Source of the DNA: Yoonia vestfoldensis
Lineage (GTDB): Bacteria > Pseudomonadota > Alphaproteobacteria > Rhodobacterales > Rhodobacteraceae
NCBI RefSeq assembly: GCF_002158905.1
Contig: NZ_CP021431.1
Coordinates: forward strand, 744,001-808,000
Direction: 5' to 3'
DNA length: 64,000 nt
Every line of letters begins with the position of its first letter. Positions within the stretch are counted from its first letter, which is position 1. Positions 10,193 to 18,913 of the stretch are shown here, piece after piece. The notes beneath the pieces were generated by a model that saw only the letters and a program-made list of their open reading frames with translations, was not told the DNA's origin and searched no databases. Position numbers and translations under genes: made by a program.

Positions 10193-11170
10193 ATGCCACA
10201 ATCCCGCCTCAGCACGGCCATCCACGACGGCCTTCTTGTCCTGCGCGCAGGCGATATCGGCCTGATGCGCCCGCCTGCCAGCTATGACATTTCGGATTTG
10301 CCGCGCGAGGCTTTGCGCATTGTCCACGGCTTTTACCCCGATGTCGCCGATTGGCAGATTGCGGGGCATGCGGTCAGCCGGGACCTGCCGCGCTGCGCCA
10401 CAGCCGTGGTCATTGTGCCGCGCGCCAAGGCGCTGGCGCAGGCGATGATCGCGCAGGCCTGCGCCAAGGCCGATCTGGTCATCGTCGACGGGCAGCGCAC
10501 GGATGGCGTGGACAGCCTGTTCAAATCCTGCCGCGCGCGGCTGGGCGATCTGCCTTCTGTCACCAAAGGGCATGGCCGGCTGTTCTGGTTTGCCGCCAGC
10601 CCCGCCTTTGCCGATTGGGCGATACCGGGGCCGGTGCAGGGACCGCATGGGTATTTCACCACGGCGGGCGTGTTTTCCGATGGCGCGGTCGATGCAGGCT
10701 CTGCGCTGCTGGCCGCTGCATTGCCGCCGAAACTGCCCGCGCGCATGGCCGATCTGGGCGCGGGTTGGGGCTATCTGGCGCAGGCGGTGCTGGCGCGCGA
10801 AGGTGTGGCCGCGCTGGACCTGATCGAGGCCGAGGCCCTGTCGCTTGATTGCGCGCAATTGAACGTGACCGATCCGCGCGCGCGGTTCCACTGGGCCGAT
10901 GCGCTGCGCTTTACCCCCGAAAAAGCCTATGACGGGATCGTCATGAACCCGCCTTTCCACACCGGGCGCGCCGCTGATGCCGGGTTGGGCCGTGCCTTTA
11001 TCCAAGCGGCCTGCCGCCTGCTGGCCCCGCATGGCAAGCTGTGGATGGTCGCGAACCGGCATTTGCCCTATGAATCGGCCATGTCGGAAAGTTTCCGCAA
11101 TGTCGACATAATCGGTGGCAACAACGCGTTCAAATTGTTCCACGCCACCAAACCGCTGCGCTTAGCGTAA
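10193..11170 (+). CDS. rsmC: Class I SAM-dependent methyltransferase, RsmC type
   Basis: Probably the 16S rRNA guanine-N2 methyltransferase (G1207 in E. coli numbering), 325 residues. Like RsmC it has a degenerate N-terminal methyltransferase-like half and a catalytic C-terminal half with the SAM-binding DLGAGWGYLA (about 182-191) and the catalytic NPPFH motif (near 248). The ends of both halves match the family, including GKLWMVANRHLPYE. It starts 25 bases after clpS and ends 12 bases before the SDR gene, so all three may be co-transcribed. Confidence 0.85.
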   Translation: MPQSRLSTAIHDGLLVLRAGDIGLMRPPASYDISDLPREALRIVHGFYPDVADWQIAGHAVSRDLPRCATAVVIVPRAKALAQAMIAQACAKADLVIVDGQRTDGVDSLFKSCRARLGDLPSVTKGHGRLFWFAASPAFADWAIPGPVQGPHGYFTTAGVFSDGAVDAGSALLAAALPPKLPARMADLGAGWGYLAQAVLAREGVAALDLIEAEALSLDCAQLNVTDPRARFHWADALRFTPEKAYDGIVMNPPFHTGRAADAGLGRAFIQAACRLLAPHGKLWMVANRHLPYESAMSESFRNVDIIGGNNAFKLFHATKPLRLA

Positions 11171-11182
11171 GGGAGCATCGCC

Positions 11183-11989
11183 ATGTCCTTTTCCATCAGC
11201 GGCAAGACCGCAATTGTCACGGGGGCGGCCAATGGCGTCGGGCTGGCCATCGCGCGGCATTTCGCCGAAGGCGGGGCCAATGTCGTCTTTGCCGATATGG
11301 ATGAAAAGACCCTGCGCGCCCAGATGGGCGAAGAGGCCGAGAAAGAGGCCAATATCCGGCTGTTCGCGGGCGATCTGCGCAAGAAGCTGACCATCACCAA
11401 CCTGTTATCCGCGACCATCGATGCATTTGAACGGGTTGATATTCTGGTCAATGCGTCTCGGCAGGTGATGATCACCGACCCGCTGGACCCCGATGACACG
11501 TCGATGGATGAATTGTTGCAGCAAAACATGCTGACCGCGATGCGCGTCAGCCAGGCCGTGGCGCGCCGGATGATCAAACAGGCAGGCAAGGGCGGCGGCG
11601 GCGCTGCTGTCGGGTCGATCGTGAACATCTCGTCCATTGCGTCACGGCGCACCCATGGCGACCTACTGGCCTATTCGGTCAGCACCGCCGCACTGGACCA
11701 GCTGACGCGGTCGATGGCCGTGGCCTTCGCGCCGCACGGTATCCGCGTCAATGCCGTGGCCTTCGGCAGCGTCATGAGCGCGAGCCTGATGGGCTCGCTC
11801 AAAGATGATGACGAAATGCGCGATGCGATCCTCGAAAACACCCCGCTGCACCGGATCGCAAGCCCCGGCGAGGTATCGGATGCCGTGCAATATCTGGCGT
11901 CAGATGCGGCCGGTTTCGTGACCGGCCAGATCATCACCGTCGATGGTGGGCGGACCCTGATCGACCCGGCCTGCGTATCGGCGCATTGA
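11183..11989 (+). CDS. Short-chain dehydrogenase/reductase family protein lacking the catalytic lysine
   Basis: A 268-residue classical-SDR fold protein of unknown substrate. The nucleotide-binding motif TGAANGVG is at 13-20, and an acidic residue after the second strand (D38) points to NAD(H). The NNAG motif is changed to NAS (90-92). The catalytic serine and tyrosine seem present (S151, Y164), but the residue four after the tyrosine, normally lysine, is threonine (YSVST, codon ACC at 11684-11686). Without that lysine normal proton relay is unlikely, so it may bind nucleotide without standard catalysis. It follows rsmC by 12 bases. Confidence 0.85.
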   Translation: MSFSISGKTAIVTGAANGVGLAIARHFAEGGANVVFADMDEKTLRAQMGEEAEKEANIRLFAGDLRKKLTITNLLSATIDAFERVDILVNASRQVMITDPLDPDDTSMDELLQQNMLTAMRVSQAVARRMIKQAGKGGGGAAVGSIVNISSIASRRTHGDLLAYSVSTAALDQLTRSMAVAFAPHGIRVNAVAFGSVMSASLMGSLKDDDEMRDAILENTPLHRIASPGEVSDAVQYLASDAAGFVTGQIITVDGGRTLIDPACVSAH

Positions 11990-12376
11990 TCATTCGGGGT
12001 GCATCGCGATGCATTGCAGCACCAGCTGATCCGATGATGCCTGTTGCTGGCTGCGCCGTTCGACCAGTGAATTGAGCTTGGCGCGTTCGGCGTTCAGATC
12101 GATGGCGACAGGGCGGTTCGTGGTGAATGTCTCGGTCTCGTCGCAGCGATAGCGGAATGTCGTGCCATCGCTGTTGGTGCCACGACAGGTCTGGCGGATC
12201 GTGCGGATGTCCTGATGTTCCGCGATCGCATAGCCGCGCGCCAGATTGCCCTGGGTTTCGGTGATCAGGCTGTTCAGCACGCGCAGATCGCGCGTCGCCT
12301 GCCCGATACAATCTTCGCGCGGTGTGGCGCAGGCGGTAAGTGCCACAAAAGGCAGGATGATCAGGGCAGGGCGCAT
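11990..12376 (-). CDS. Small predicted lipoprotein, function unknown
   Basis: A 128-residue protein with a short signal peptide and a lipobox (LTAC) placing the lipidated cysteine at residue 16. The mature part has more cysteines (near 23, 64, 78 and 122), which could form disulfides, and a helical region rich in R, L and Q. I do not recognise a domain. Its stop codon abuts the SDR stop with no base between them. The start lies about 100 bases from hemF on the opposite strand. Confidence 0.75.
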   Translation of the reverse strand: MRPALIILPFVALTACATPREDCIGQATRDLRVLNSLITETQGNLARGYAIAEHQDIRTIRQTCRGTNSDGTTFRYRCDETETFTTNRPVAIDLNAERAKLNSLVERRSQQQASSDQLVLQCIAMHPE

Positions 12377-12475
12377 CGTCTTCTCCGGTTTTGGTCTGGA
12401 ACATCGGATCGTGTTCGGTATGGTATCTGCACATTATTACCAATCGCTATACAATATCAGGGGCTAAGCCGTCAC

Positions 12476-13354
12476 ATGGCAGAAGAATTCGCAGCACAAA
12501 AAGCCACGGCATCGGCATGGTTCCGCAGATTGCGCGACGATATCGTCGCAGCCTTCGAGGCGTTGGAGGACAGCCATGCAGGCGCGGCCCCCGCAGGCCG
12601 GTTCGCAGTGACCGAAACATCGCGGCATTCTGACGACGGATCGGACGCGGGCGGTGGGCTGATGTCGGTGATGCGCGGGGGGCGCGTGTTTGAAAAGGTG
12701 GGCGTCAATATCTCGACCGTCTATGGCCAGTTGGGTGATGCCGCACAGCGCGCCATGGCCGCGCGCGGTGTGCCTGGCATGGCGGATGATCCGCGGTTCT
12801 GGGCTTCGGGCATTTCGCTGGTGGCGCATATGCAAAACCCGCATGCGCCTGCGGTCCATATGAATACCCGCATGTTCTGGACCCCGCATGCCTGGTGGTT
12901 CGGCGGCGGGTCCGACCTGAACCCCTGCATCGAATATGCAGAAGATACCGCCCATTTCCACGCCACGCAAAAGGCGCATCTGGACCCGCATGGGGAAGAT
13001 CACTACCCCAAGCTCAAGGCCTGGGCGGATGAATATTTCTATATCCCCCACCGCAACCGCGCGCGGGGCGTGGGCGGCATTTTCATGGATGATTATTGCA
13101 CCGGCGATTGGCAGGCTGATTTCACCCTGACCCAGGATATCGGCCGCGCCTTCCTGCCCGCCTATGTGCCGTTGGTGGAAAAACGCCGCGATATGCCGTG
13201 GAATGACGCCGACAAGGACACGCAGCTGATCCACCGCGGGCTTTATGCGGAATATAACCTTGTTTACGACCGTGGCACCAAATTCGGGTTGACCACCGGC
13301 CATGATGCCAATGCCGTGCTGATGAGCCTGCCGCCATTGGCGAAATGGGTATGA
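12476..13354 (+). CDS. hemF: Oxygen-dependent coproporphyrinogen III oxidase
   Basis: Aerobic step of haem synthesis: oxidative decarboxylation of coproporphyrinogen III to protoporphyrinogen IX. The 292-residue protein matches HemF in length and motifs: GGGLMSVMRGGRVFEKVGVN near the start, HMNTRMF, WWFGGGSDLNP and the C-terminal EYNLVYDRGTKFGL. The ATG at 12476 fits the family N-terminus; the 87 open codons upstream run through the divergent lipoprotein gene and are not part of it. Two more haem genes follow (hemE, hemC). Confidence 0.95.
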   Translation: MAEEFAAQKATASAWFRRLRDDIVAAFEALEDSHAGAAPAGRFAVTETSRHSDDGSDAGGGLMSVMRGGRVFEKVGVNISTVYGQLGDAAQRAMAARGVPGMADDPRFWASGISLVAHMQNPHAPAVHMNTRMFWTPHAWWFGGGSDLNPCIEYAEDTAHFHATQKAHLDPHGEDHYPKLKAWADEYFYIPHRNRARGVGGIFMDDYCTGDWQADFTLTQDIGRAFLPAYVPLVEKRRDMPWNDADKDTQLIHRGLYAEYNLVYDRGTKFGLTTGHDANAVLMSLPPLAKWV

Positions 13355-13381
13355 GACGCAAGCGGCATCCCACAGGTGCCG

Positions 13382-13511
13382 CCCCCATCTTTCGAGCATA
13401 AATATCCCCGCGCGGAGCGCTTGCGGCAAAGCCGCAAAAGGGGCGCTGCCCCTCGCCCCGGACCATGTCCGGCGCTCACCCCGGAGTATTTTTGGAAAAA
13501 AGAAGTGGGGG
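13382..13511. repeat. Composite intergenic repeat: two conserved blocks flanking three tight hairpins
   Basis: The whole hemF/hemE convergent gap is structured. Block C (13382-13409) follows the hemF stop. Then come three perfect hairpins, each with a 3-base loop: 7-bp stem 13421-13437, 6-bp stem 13439-13453, 6-bp stem 13458-13472. Block B (13483-13511) is identical over 29 bases to the reverse complement of 7924-7952. Block C has a related layout to B (a run of C, then a T-rich core, then AAATATCCCC). The arrangement recalls REP/BIME composite elements and may act as a two-way terminator. Confidence 0.8.
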
Positions 13512-13514
13512 GCG

Positions 13515-14549
13515 TCAGCCGCCCCGCAATGTGTCGATCATCAGTTGCACATTGGCGGGGTCGGCCTCTGGCGTGATGCCATGGCCAAGGTTGAAGATAT
13601 GCGCCCCACCCGATAGCGCGTCGCGGATGCGGCGGGTTTCATCCACCAGCGCCTGCCCGCCGGTGACCATATGCGCGGAGGCCAGATTGCCCTGCACGCA
13701 GCCGTCTTTCTGGACGTGGTCCGCGACCCAGGCCGCATCGACACCGTCATCGACCGCCACGCAATCGGCCCCGGTCGCGGCATGCACGCCCGCGTATTTC
13801 GTGCCCGCCCCGCGCGGAAAGGCGATGACGGGAATGCCGGGGTGCTTTTGCTTGAGCGCGGCGGTGATCCGCTGCATCGGTTTGATCGAGAATTCGGTGA
13901 AATCGTCGCCTTCCAGCGATCCGGCCCAGCTGTCGAACAATTTGACGCATTCCGCCCCGGCCTCGATCTGTTTTGACAGATAGGCGATCGTGCCTTCGGT
14001 CAGCCGGTGCATGATGCCTTCAAAGACGGGCCGGTTTTCCGCCTTGAGCGCATGGGCGGGCCCTTGATCGGGCGTGCCTTTGCCGGCGATAATATAGGTG
14101 GCAACGGTCCAGGGCGCGCCGGCAAAACCGATCAGCGTGGTTTCCTTGGGCAGGTCTTGCGCCAGAATTTTTACCGTCTCATAGACGGGGTTAAGCGTGT
14201 CGTGGATTTCCTCGACGGGCTTCAGGCGCCCCAGTTCCTCGGGTGTTGTAATGGTGGACAGGCGCGGCCCTTCGCCGGTGACGAACCACAGATCCGCCCC
14301 CAAAGCCTGTGGCAACAGCAAGATATCAGCGAATAGAATCGCCGCGTCGAACCCATAGCGCCGGATCGGTTGCAGCGTGACTTCGGCAGCCAGTTCAGGG
14401 TTGTAGCACAGTGACAGGAAATCCCCCGCTTGGGCGCGCGTGGCGCGGTATTCGGGCAGGTAACGCCCCGCCTGCCGCATCATCCAGATCGGCGGGGTCG
14501 GAAGCGTTTCGCCCGCAAGGGCCCTGAGGATGGTCTTTTGCTGCGCCAT
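13515..14549 (-). CDS. hemE: Uroporphyrinogen decarboxylase
   Basis: Removes the four acetate carboxyls of uroporphyrinogen III to give coproporphyrinogen III. The 344-residue protein has the HemE signature near the N-terminus ([16 protein letters not shown]) and the second signature [13 protein letters not shown]. The ATG at 14549 has AAAGGAC upstream; the longer frame to 14798 only runs into hemC on the other strand. It is divergent from hemC over 94 bases and convergent with hemF. Confidence 0.95.
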   Translation of the reverse strand: MAQQKTILRALAGETLPTPPIWMMRQAGRYLPEYRATRAQAGDFLSLCYNPELAAEVTLQPIRRYGFDAAILFADILLLPQALGADLWFVTGEGPRLSTITTPEELGRLKPVEEIHDTLNPVYETVKILAQDLPKETTLIGFAGAPWTVATYIIAGKGTPDQGPAHALKAENRPVFEGIMHRLTEGTIAYLSKQIEAGAECVKLFDSWAGSLEGDDFTEFSIKPMQRITAALKQKHPGIPVIAFPRGAGTKYAGVHAATGADCVAVDDGVDAAWVADHVQKDGCVQGNLASAHMVTGGQALVDETRRIRDALSGGAHIFNLGHGITPEADPANVQLMIDTLRGG

Positions 14550-14607
14550 GTCTTGTCCTTTTTCAACCTCTCTGTCGTCCCAATTGCGGAACATGTTGTC
14601 AAGGCAG

Positions 14608-14636
14608 TTGTCAGGCCAGATTGACACGTCTAACAA
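14608..14636 (+). promoter_or_regulatory. Probable hemC promoter, giving a very short or absent leader
   Basis: TTGTCA (14608-14613) and TAACAA (14631-14636) are spaced by 17 bases. The predicted start of transcription would fall at or within a few bases of the hemC ATG at 14644, so the message may be leaderless; no clear ribosome site is present. Another TTGTCA (14596) and a TTGACA (14621) sit nearby. Confidence 0.45.
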
Positions 14637-14643
14637 TCGCGCC

Positions 14644-15588
14644 ATGAACATTGCTTTGCCCACACCCGCCTCGCCTTTCAACATCGGAACCCGTGGATCG
14701 CCGCTGGCGCTTGCGCAGGCGCATGAGACGCGCGCAAGGCTGATGGCGGAATTTGATCTGCCCGAAGACGCCTTTGCCATCGTCGTGATCAAGGTCATGG
14801 GCGATGCTATTCAGGACCGCGCCTTGAAGGATATCGGCGGCAAGGGTCTTTTCACCCGCGAGATCGAAGAGGCGCTGCTGGACGGATCCATCGACATCGC
14901 GGTCCATTCGATGAAGGATATGCCCGTCGACCAGCCGGGTGGTTTGTTGCTCGATACATACCTTCCGCGCGAGGATGTGCGCGATGCGTTTGTGTCGCTG
15001 ACGGCCAAGGGCTTGGATGATCTGGACCAGGGGGCCACCGTCGGCACCTCGTCCTTGCGGCGGCGCTCGCAGCTATTGGTGCGCCGCCCCGATCTGAATG
15101 TCGTGGAATTTCGCGGCAATGTGCAGACCCGCCTGATGAAGCTGGGCAATGGCGTGGCCGAGGCGACCTTTCTGGCCATGGCGGGGCTGAACCGGCTGAA
15201 CATGACCGATGTGCCACGCAGCGCCATCGCGCCCGAGGACATGCTGCCCGCCATCGCCCAAGGTGCCATCGGGATCGAACGCCGCGCCGATGATACCCGC
15301 GCCGCCGCCATGCTGGAGGCGATCCACCACGGCCCCACCGGCCAGCGCCTTGCCGCTGAACGCAGCTTTCTGGCGCATCTGGACGGATCCTGCGAGACGC
15401 CGATTGGCGGGCTGGCCGATCTTGACGGTGGCAGCCTGCGCCTGCGCGGCGAAATCCTGCGCACCGATGGCAGCCAAGTGCTGGCCGATGACATGACCGG
15501 CGCGATTGCCGATGGCGCCGAGATGGGCCGCGAAATGGCGATCAAGCTTTTGGCGCAGGCGGGGCCGGGGTTTTTCGACCATATGTAG
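14644..15588 (+). CDS. hemC: Hydroxymethylbilane synthase (porphobilinogen deaminase)
   Basis: Joins four porphobilinogen units into hydroxymethylbilane, 314 residues. Family motifs are clear: [15 protein letters not shown] at 12-26, [14 protein letters not shown] at 62-75, VHSMKDMP at 87-94 and [12 protein letters not shown] near 133. The cysteine that carries the dipyrromethane cofactor is C250 in [11 protein letters not shown]. The start is fixed because the conserved region begins only 11 residues in and no other Met lies between. Confidence 0.95.
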   Translation: MNIALPTPASPFNIGTRGSPLALAQAHETRARLMAEFDLPEDAFAIVVIKVMGDAIQDRALKDIGGKGLFTREIEEALLDGSIDIAVHSMKDMPVDQPGGLLLDTYLPREDVRDAFVSLTAKGLDDLDQGATVGTSSLRRRSQLLVRRPDLNVVEFRGNVQTRLMKLGNGVAEATFLAMAGLNRLNMTDVPRSAIAPEDMLPAIAQGAIGIERRADDTRAAAMLEAIHHGPTGQRLAAERSFLAHLDGSCETPIGGLADLDGGSLRLRGEILRTDGSQVLADDMTGAIADGAEMGREMAIKLLAQAGPGFFDHM

Positions 15589-15643
15589 CGGTGGAACCTG
15601 CCGCGCCTTCGGACGTTTGCCTTTCAATCTGAAAGGAGACGTT

Positions 15644-15898
15644 ATGGACCGTCTGAGCATCTATCTGACATTCATGGTCGGCAGCGTGACCACAGGGGCC
15701 TTGGTGATCGCTGTCATGACGCTGGGCTGGTATTCATGGCTGGCCATCGGCGGGGCGGCTGCGATTGGCTTTGTGATCGCCTGGCCGATCAGCTATGTGG
15801 TTTCGCGCCGGATCAAGCGGCAGGACAAAGGATGGGACGAGACCAAGGTCGAGGATGTCCCCAGTGTGATTCCCGACCCCTCTGGGCCCGAGGTCTGA
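15644..15898 (+). CDS. Small two-helix membrane protein, function unknown
   Basis: An 84-residue protein starting at an ATG with a strong AAAGGAGA site seven bases upstream. Two hydrophobic segments (about residues 5-27 and 30-53) are followed by a basic, then acidic, cytoplasmic tail (SRRIKRQDKGWDETKVED). I do not recognise the family. It follows hemC by 55 bases and may be read from the same promoter; it converges with the DUF2254 gene seven bases on. Confidence 0.75.
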   Translation: MDRLSIYLTFMVGSVTTGALVIAVMTLGWYSWLAIGGAAAIGFVIAWPISYVVSRRIKRQDKGWDETKVEDVPSVIPDPSGPEV

Positions 15899-15905
15899 GG
15901 GCCGC

Positions 15906-17243
15906 TCAACGCGCCGCGTCGCGCGCCATCCGTTGCAAGGTTTCGCGCAGGCTCTGCGCGATATCGGCCCGCGCGCCGGGATCGTCCTGCATGGCATGCG
16001 CTGATGCCGCCAAAAGCTGGGCCTGCCGCTTGCAGGCGGCAGTCACATCGTCTTTGCCCGCGGCAATGGCGATATCGGCCAGCATTTCCAAGCCGCGCAG
16101 GGTGACGCTTTGATCTTTTGCCACATATTGGCGCATCCCGTCCCATGATTGGTCCAGCATATCCTTGAAGGTCAGCCGCCGGTAGATCACCGGGTCCGCA
16201 GGATCTGCCTGCCGCGCGGGCGGGCGCTGGGCAAAGGCGGTCAGGCCGGGTTTGAGCCAGTGCAGGCACAGCATCGCCGTCATCGGATCATTCACGCCGG
16301 GTGACAGGGCGCGGCCGCAGACCTCGACCAATTGGTCCGACAGGAACAAGATGTCCTGATGTTCGGTCCGGTTCGCCCCGATCGTATAGCAATTCTGGAT
16401 CTCGCCGATCACCTTGTCGGTGCTGCGCCCTGACGGACGGGCCGACAGGACCCGATCACCCGGCACCAGAAAATCCCCCGGTGCGCGGTGCAGGGCGATT
16501 TGAATGTCATTGGCCTTGGCGATGGCGCGCAGGTCTTTGTAGGTCACATGCTGCAAAAACCCCGCGCAATCGGCGGTGATGTGACGGCCGGGCGCATCGG
16601 TTTTTTCGGGGACGGGGGCCAGATCGACGGGCTTTTTGCCGGGGCTGGATTGCTCGGCCTGCAGCATCGCGATCACGGCGCGTTCCAGTTTGCCGCCGAT
16701 ATCGGACAGCAGGTTCATGATATTGATCGATTCAGGGATATGATGGATGTAGAAGATCAGCGCCCCCACGGTTGCCAGCATCAGCACCAGCGCGAACAGG
16801 ATCGCGATCTGCGGCACGAAGGTTTGCAGCGTCAGATCGGGCAGCGAGGTATCCTGATTCACGGTGCTGAGCACGACCATGCTATAGGCGAAGGTCGCCA
16901 CGAAGACCCCCAGCACCACCTGATTCTGGCGATTGGCCATGAAATTGCTGATCAGCCGCGGCCCGTAATTGGCACTGGCAAAAGAGACGGCAACCATCGT
17001 CACCGAAAAAGCCACACCCGCAACCCCCAGCGAGGCTGCCGCCAAGGTGGTCAGCACCGCGCGTGCGCCATCGACATCGGCAATCGGCACGATCCCAAGA
17101 TCGCGCAGCCAGACAGCGCCAAGCTGCCGGTCCAGCATCGGCATCAGGATGCCCAGGACGACCGCGACACAGGTCATCATGCTGGGCCAGAACCAATAGT
17201 TCTGCCGGATTTGCAGGATCTTTGTCAGCGCCAGCTTGATCAT
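15906..17243 (-). CDS. DUF2254 family membrane protein
   Basis: A 445-residue predicted inner-membrane protein. About four hydrophobic helices occupy the first 180 residues (for example WPSMMTCVAVVLGILMPML and VVLGVFVATFAYSMVVLSTV). A soluble C-terminal half follows, with the ALSPGVNDPMTA motif that I associate with DUF2254. The biochemical role is unknown. I prefer the ATG at 17243 (GGAAGG upstream) to the one at 17258. It lies 19 bases downstream of the FAD oxidase gene on the same strand, so the two are probably co-transcribed. Confidence 0.8.
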   Translation of the reverse strand: MIKLALTKILQIRQNYWFWPSMMTCVAVVLGILMPMLDRQLGAVWLRDLGIVPIADVDGARAVLTTLAAASLGVAGVAFSVTMVAVSFASANYGPRLISNFMANRQNQVVLGVFVATFAYSMVVLSTVNQDTSLPDLTLQTFVPQIAILFALVLMLATVGALIFYIHHIPESINIMNLLSDIGGKLERAVIAMLQAEQSSPGKKPVDLAPVPEKTDAPGRHITADCAGFLQHVTYKDLRAIAKANDIQIALHRAPGDFLVPGDRVLSARPSGRSTDKVIGEIQNCYTIGANRTEHQDILFLSDQLVEVCGRALSPGVNDPMTAMLCLHWLKPGLTAFAQRPPARQADPADPVIYRRLTFKDMLDQSWDGMRQYVAKDQSVTLRGLEMLADIAIAAGKDDVTAACKRQAQLLAASAHAMQDDPGARADIAQSLRETLQRMARDAAR

Positions 17244-17262
17244 TGGCGGCCCTTCCATCGGG

Positions 17263-18675
17263 TCAGGCGGGCGGGATCACCTTGCCCGGGTTCAGGATAT
17301 CATGCGGGTCAAGCGCTGCCTTGACCGCGCGCATCGCGGCCAAGGCCACGGGGTCCTTGCGCCGTTTCATCGTGGCCAGTTTCGACAGGCCGATTCCATG
17401 TTCGGCGCTGAATGACCCGCCCAAGTCCTGCACCACATCCTCGACCGCTTCAAGCAATGCGGCCATCGCAGCGGGATCATTGCGGCTGACATAGCTGGTG
17501 TGGTGGATATTGCCGTCCCCCAGATGGGCGACCATGACTTCTTCGACATCCGGATCAATGGCGCGCAGGCGCGGTGTCACGGCGGCCTCGAAGGTGGCGA
17601 TCTTGTCCAGCGGCAGGGCGATATCGGTATTCACGAAATGCCCGCCGAAAAAGGCAACATCGCCGGCATCTTCGCGGCGTTTCCAGATCTCGCGGCGCTG
17701 GGTCTCATTCTGGGCGATCACGGCGTCCAGCAGGGTGCCATCCTCGAGCATCTGGCCCAGTACATCCTCAAGCAGGGTGACGACGGGCCTTTGTCCGTCC
17801 GGGCCGGGCTGTGCATCACGGGCGGTGGTGGCGGCGACCTCGATCATGATATTGACGTCGTGGTCCTGCGCGAAAGGCGGGGGCATATCGGGGAACATCT
17901 GCCGGTGCTTGGCCATATAGCTGCGCGGCATATATTCAAACGCCTCGACCCCGCCGCCGGTTTCGTCTTGCAGACGGTGCAGCAGCGCCAGCGCATCGGC
18001 CAGCGAGGGCAGGGCGACCATTGCCGTGGCATAGGCCTGCGGCTTGGGCAGCAGTTTCAGCACGGCGGCGGTGATGATCCCGAGCGTGCCTTCGGCACCG
18101 ATCATCAGGTTGCGCAGATCGAGGCCGGAATTGTCCTTGTGCAGCGCGCTCATCAAATTCATGACGCGCCCATCGGCCATCACGACCTCTAGCCCCAGAC
18201 AGAGACCCCGCGTGCTGCCATAGCGCACCACATTGGACCCGCCCGCATTGGTGGACAGCAAGCCGCCGATCATCGCCGATCCGCGCGCGCCCAGGGTCAG
18301 CGGAAAGATCAGGCCATGTGCGGCGGCCGCATCATGCAGATTGGACAGGATCACGCCTGCGCCGACTGTGGCGGTGCGCCCGGTGGTGTTGATCTGGGTG
18401 ATCTGGTTCAGCCGTTCGACCGACAGCATCAGCGCGCCATCGGCCATCGTGGCCCCGGTCAGACCGGTCCTGCCGGAACAGGGGACAACGGGTGTGCACG
18501 TGGCATGGGCGATGCGTATGATTGCCGCGACCTCGGCGGTGGATATGGGGCGCAGCACGGCCAGCGGGGTTGATGTATAGGCCCCCGTCCAGTCCTTGCC
18601 ATAGGGGGCGGCGTCCTTGCCGGTCAGGATGCGATCCGCACCGATGGCGGCAGCGATCTGGTCGATGACGGACAT
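17263..18675 (-). CDS. FAD-linked oxidase (GlcD / D-2-hydroxyacid dehydrogenase type)
   Basis: A 470-residue flavoprotein of the VAO/FAD-binding-4 family that oxidises 2-hydroxyacids such as D-lactate, glycolate or D-2-hydroxyglutarate. The N-terminal half binds FAD (PCSGRTGLTGATM near 70, GGLLSTNAGGSN near 145, MIGAEGTLGIIT near 190). The C-terminal half carries the metal-binding HLGDGNIHH motif and the SAEHGIGLSK motif. The exact substrate cannot be read from sequence. The ATG at 18675 has AAAGGC upstream; the alternative at 18696 is seven codons longer. Confidence 0.85.
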   Translation of the reverse strand: MSVIDQIAAAIGADRILTGKDAAPYGKDWTGAYTSTPLAVLRPISTAEVAAIIRIAHATCTPVVPCSGRTGLTGATMADGALMLSVERLNQITQINTTGRTATVGAGVILSNLHDAAAAHGLIFPLTLGARGSAMIGGLLSTNAGGSNVVRYGSTRGLCLGLEVVMADGRVMNLMSALHKDNSGLDLRNLMIGAEGTLGIITAAVLKLLPKPQAYATAMVALPSLADALALLHRLQDETGGGVEAFEYMPRSYMAKHRQMFPDMPPPFAQDHDVNIMIEVAATTARDAQPGPDGQRPVVTLLEDVLGQMLEDGTLLDAVIAQNETQRREIWKRREDAGDVAFFGGHFVNTDIALPLDKIATFEAAVTPRLRAIDPDVEEVMVAHLGDGNIHHTSYVSRNDPAAMAALLEAVEDVVQDLGGSFSAEHGIGLSKLATMKRRKDPVALAAMRAVKAALDPHDILNPGKVIPPA

Positions 18676-18741
18676 GTGGCGCGGCCTTTCGTGCAAATCT
18701 GGCCGCAGGCTAATTCGGTTTTGATGCAGTGGAAAGGGTTG

Positions 18742-18818
18742 TGGTGGCGTGGGGGAGACTTGAACTCCCGACCTATCGATTATGAGTCGATCGCTCTAAC
18801 CAACTGAGCTACCGCGCC
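18742..18818 (-). tRNA. tRNA with anticodon CAU (probably elongator tRNA-Met)
   Basis: A complete cloverleaf can be drawn: acceptor, D arm (GCTC/GAGC), anticodon stem ATCGA/TCGAT with loop CTCATAA, T arm GGGAG/CTCCC, and an encoded CCA (18742-18744). The anticodon is at 18782-18784. The first pair is G-C, so it is not the initiator tRNA. Elongator Met is most likely, but an Ile tRNA read after lysidine modification has the same anticodon. The fifth acceptor pair is a C-A mismatch (position 5 with 68). Confidence 0.93.
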
Positions 18819-18888
18819 TTACCATGAGCGTCCGATTACGCAAAGGGCGGGGGGGTGTCAAACCGATTCTGCCCGATTTCACCCCCGT

Positions 18889-18910
18889 AGGGTGGATCAT
18901 GATCCACCCT
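18889..18910. repeat. Perfect 22-base palindrome downstream of cydB
   Basis: An exact inverted repeat without a spacer (AGGGTGGATCA followed by its complement), three bases after the cydB stop. It may fold into a hairpin ending the cydAB message, but no T run follows on either strand. Confidence 0.65.
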
Positions 18911-18913
18911 GCA

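Noticed and set aside
13376..13983. Short plus-strand frames through the composite repeat and into hemE
   Set aside because: They read through hairpins and an antisense hemE; no ribosome site and no family likeness.
14621..14649. Consensus TTGACA as the hemC -35 element
   Set aside because: The matching -10 would fall inside the hemC start region, so the transcript would lack the start codon; the TTGTCA/TAACAA pair fits better.
18889..18910. Palindrome after cydB taken as a regulator operator
   Set aside because: It is downstream of the operon, not near a promoter; a 3'-end hairpin is the simpler reading.
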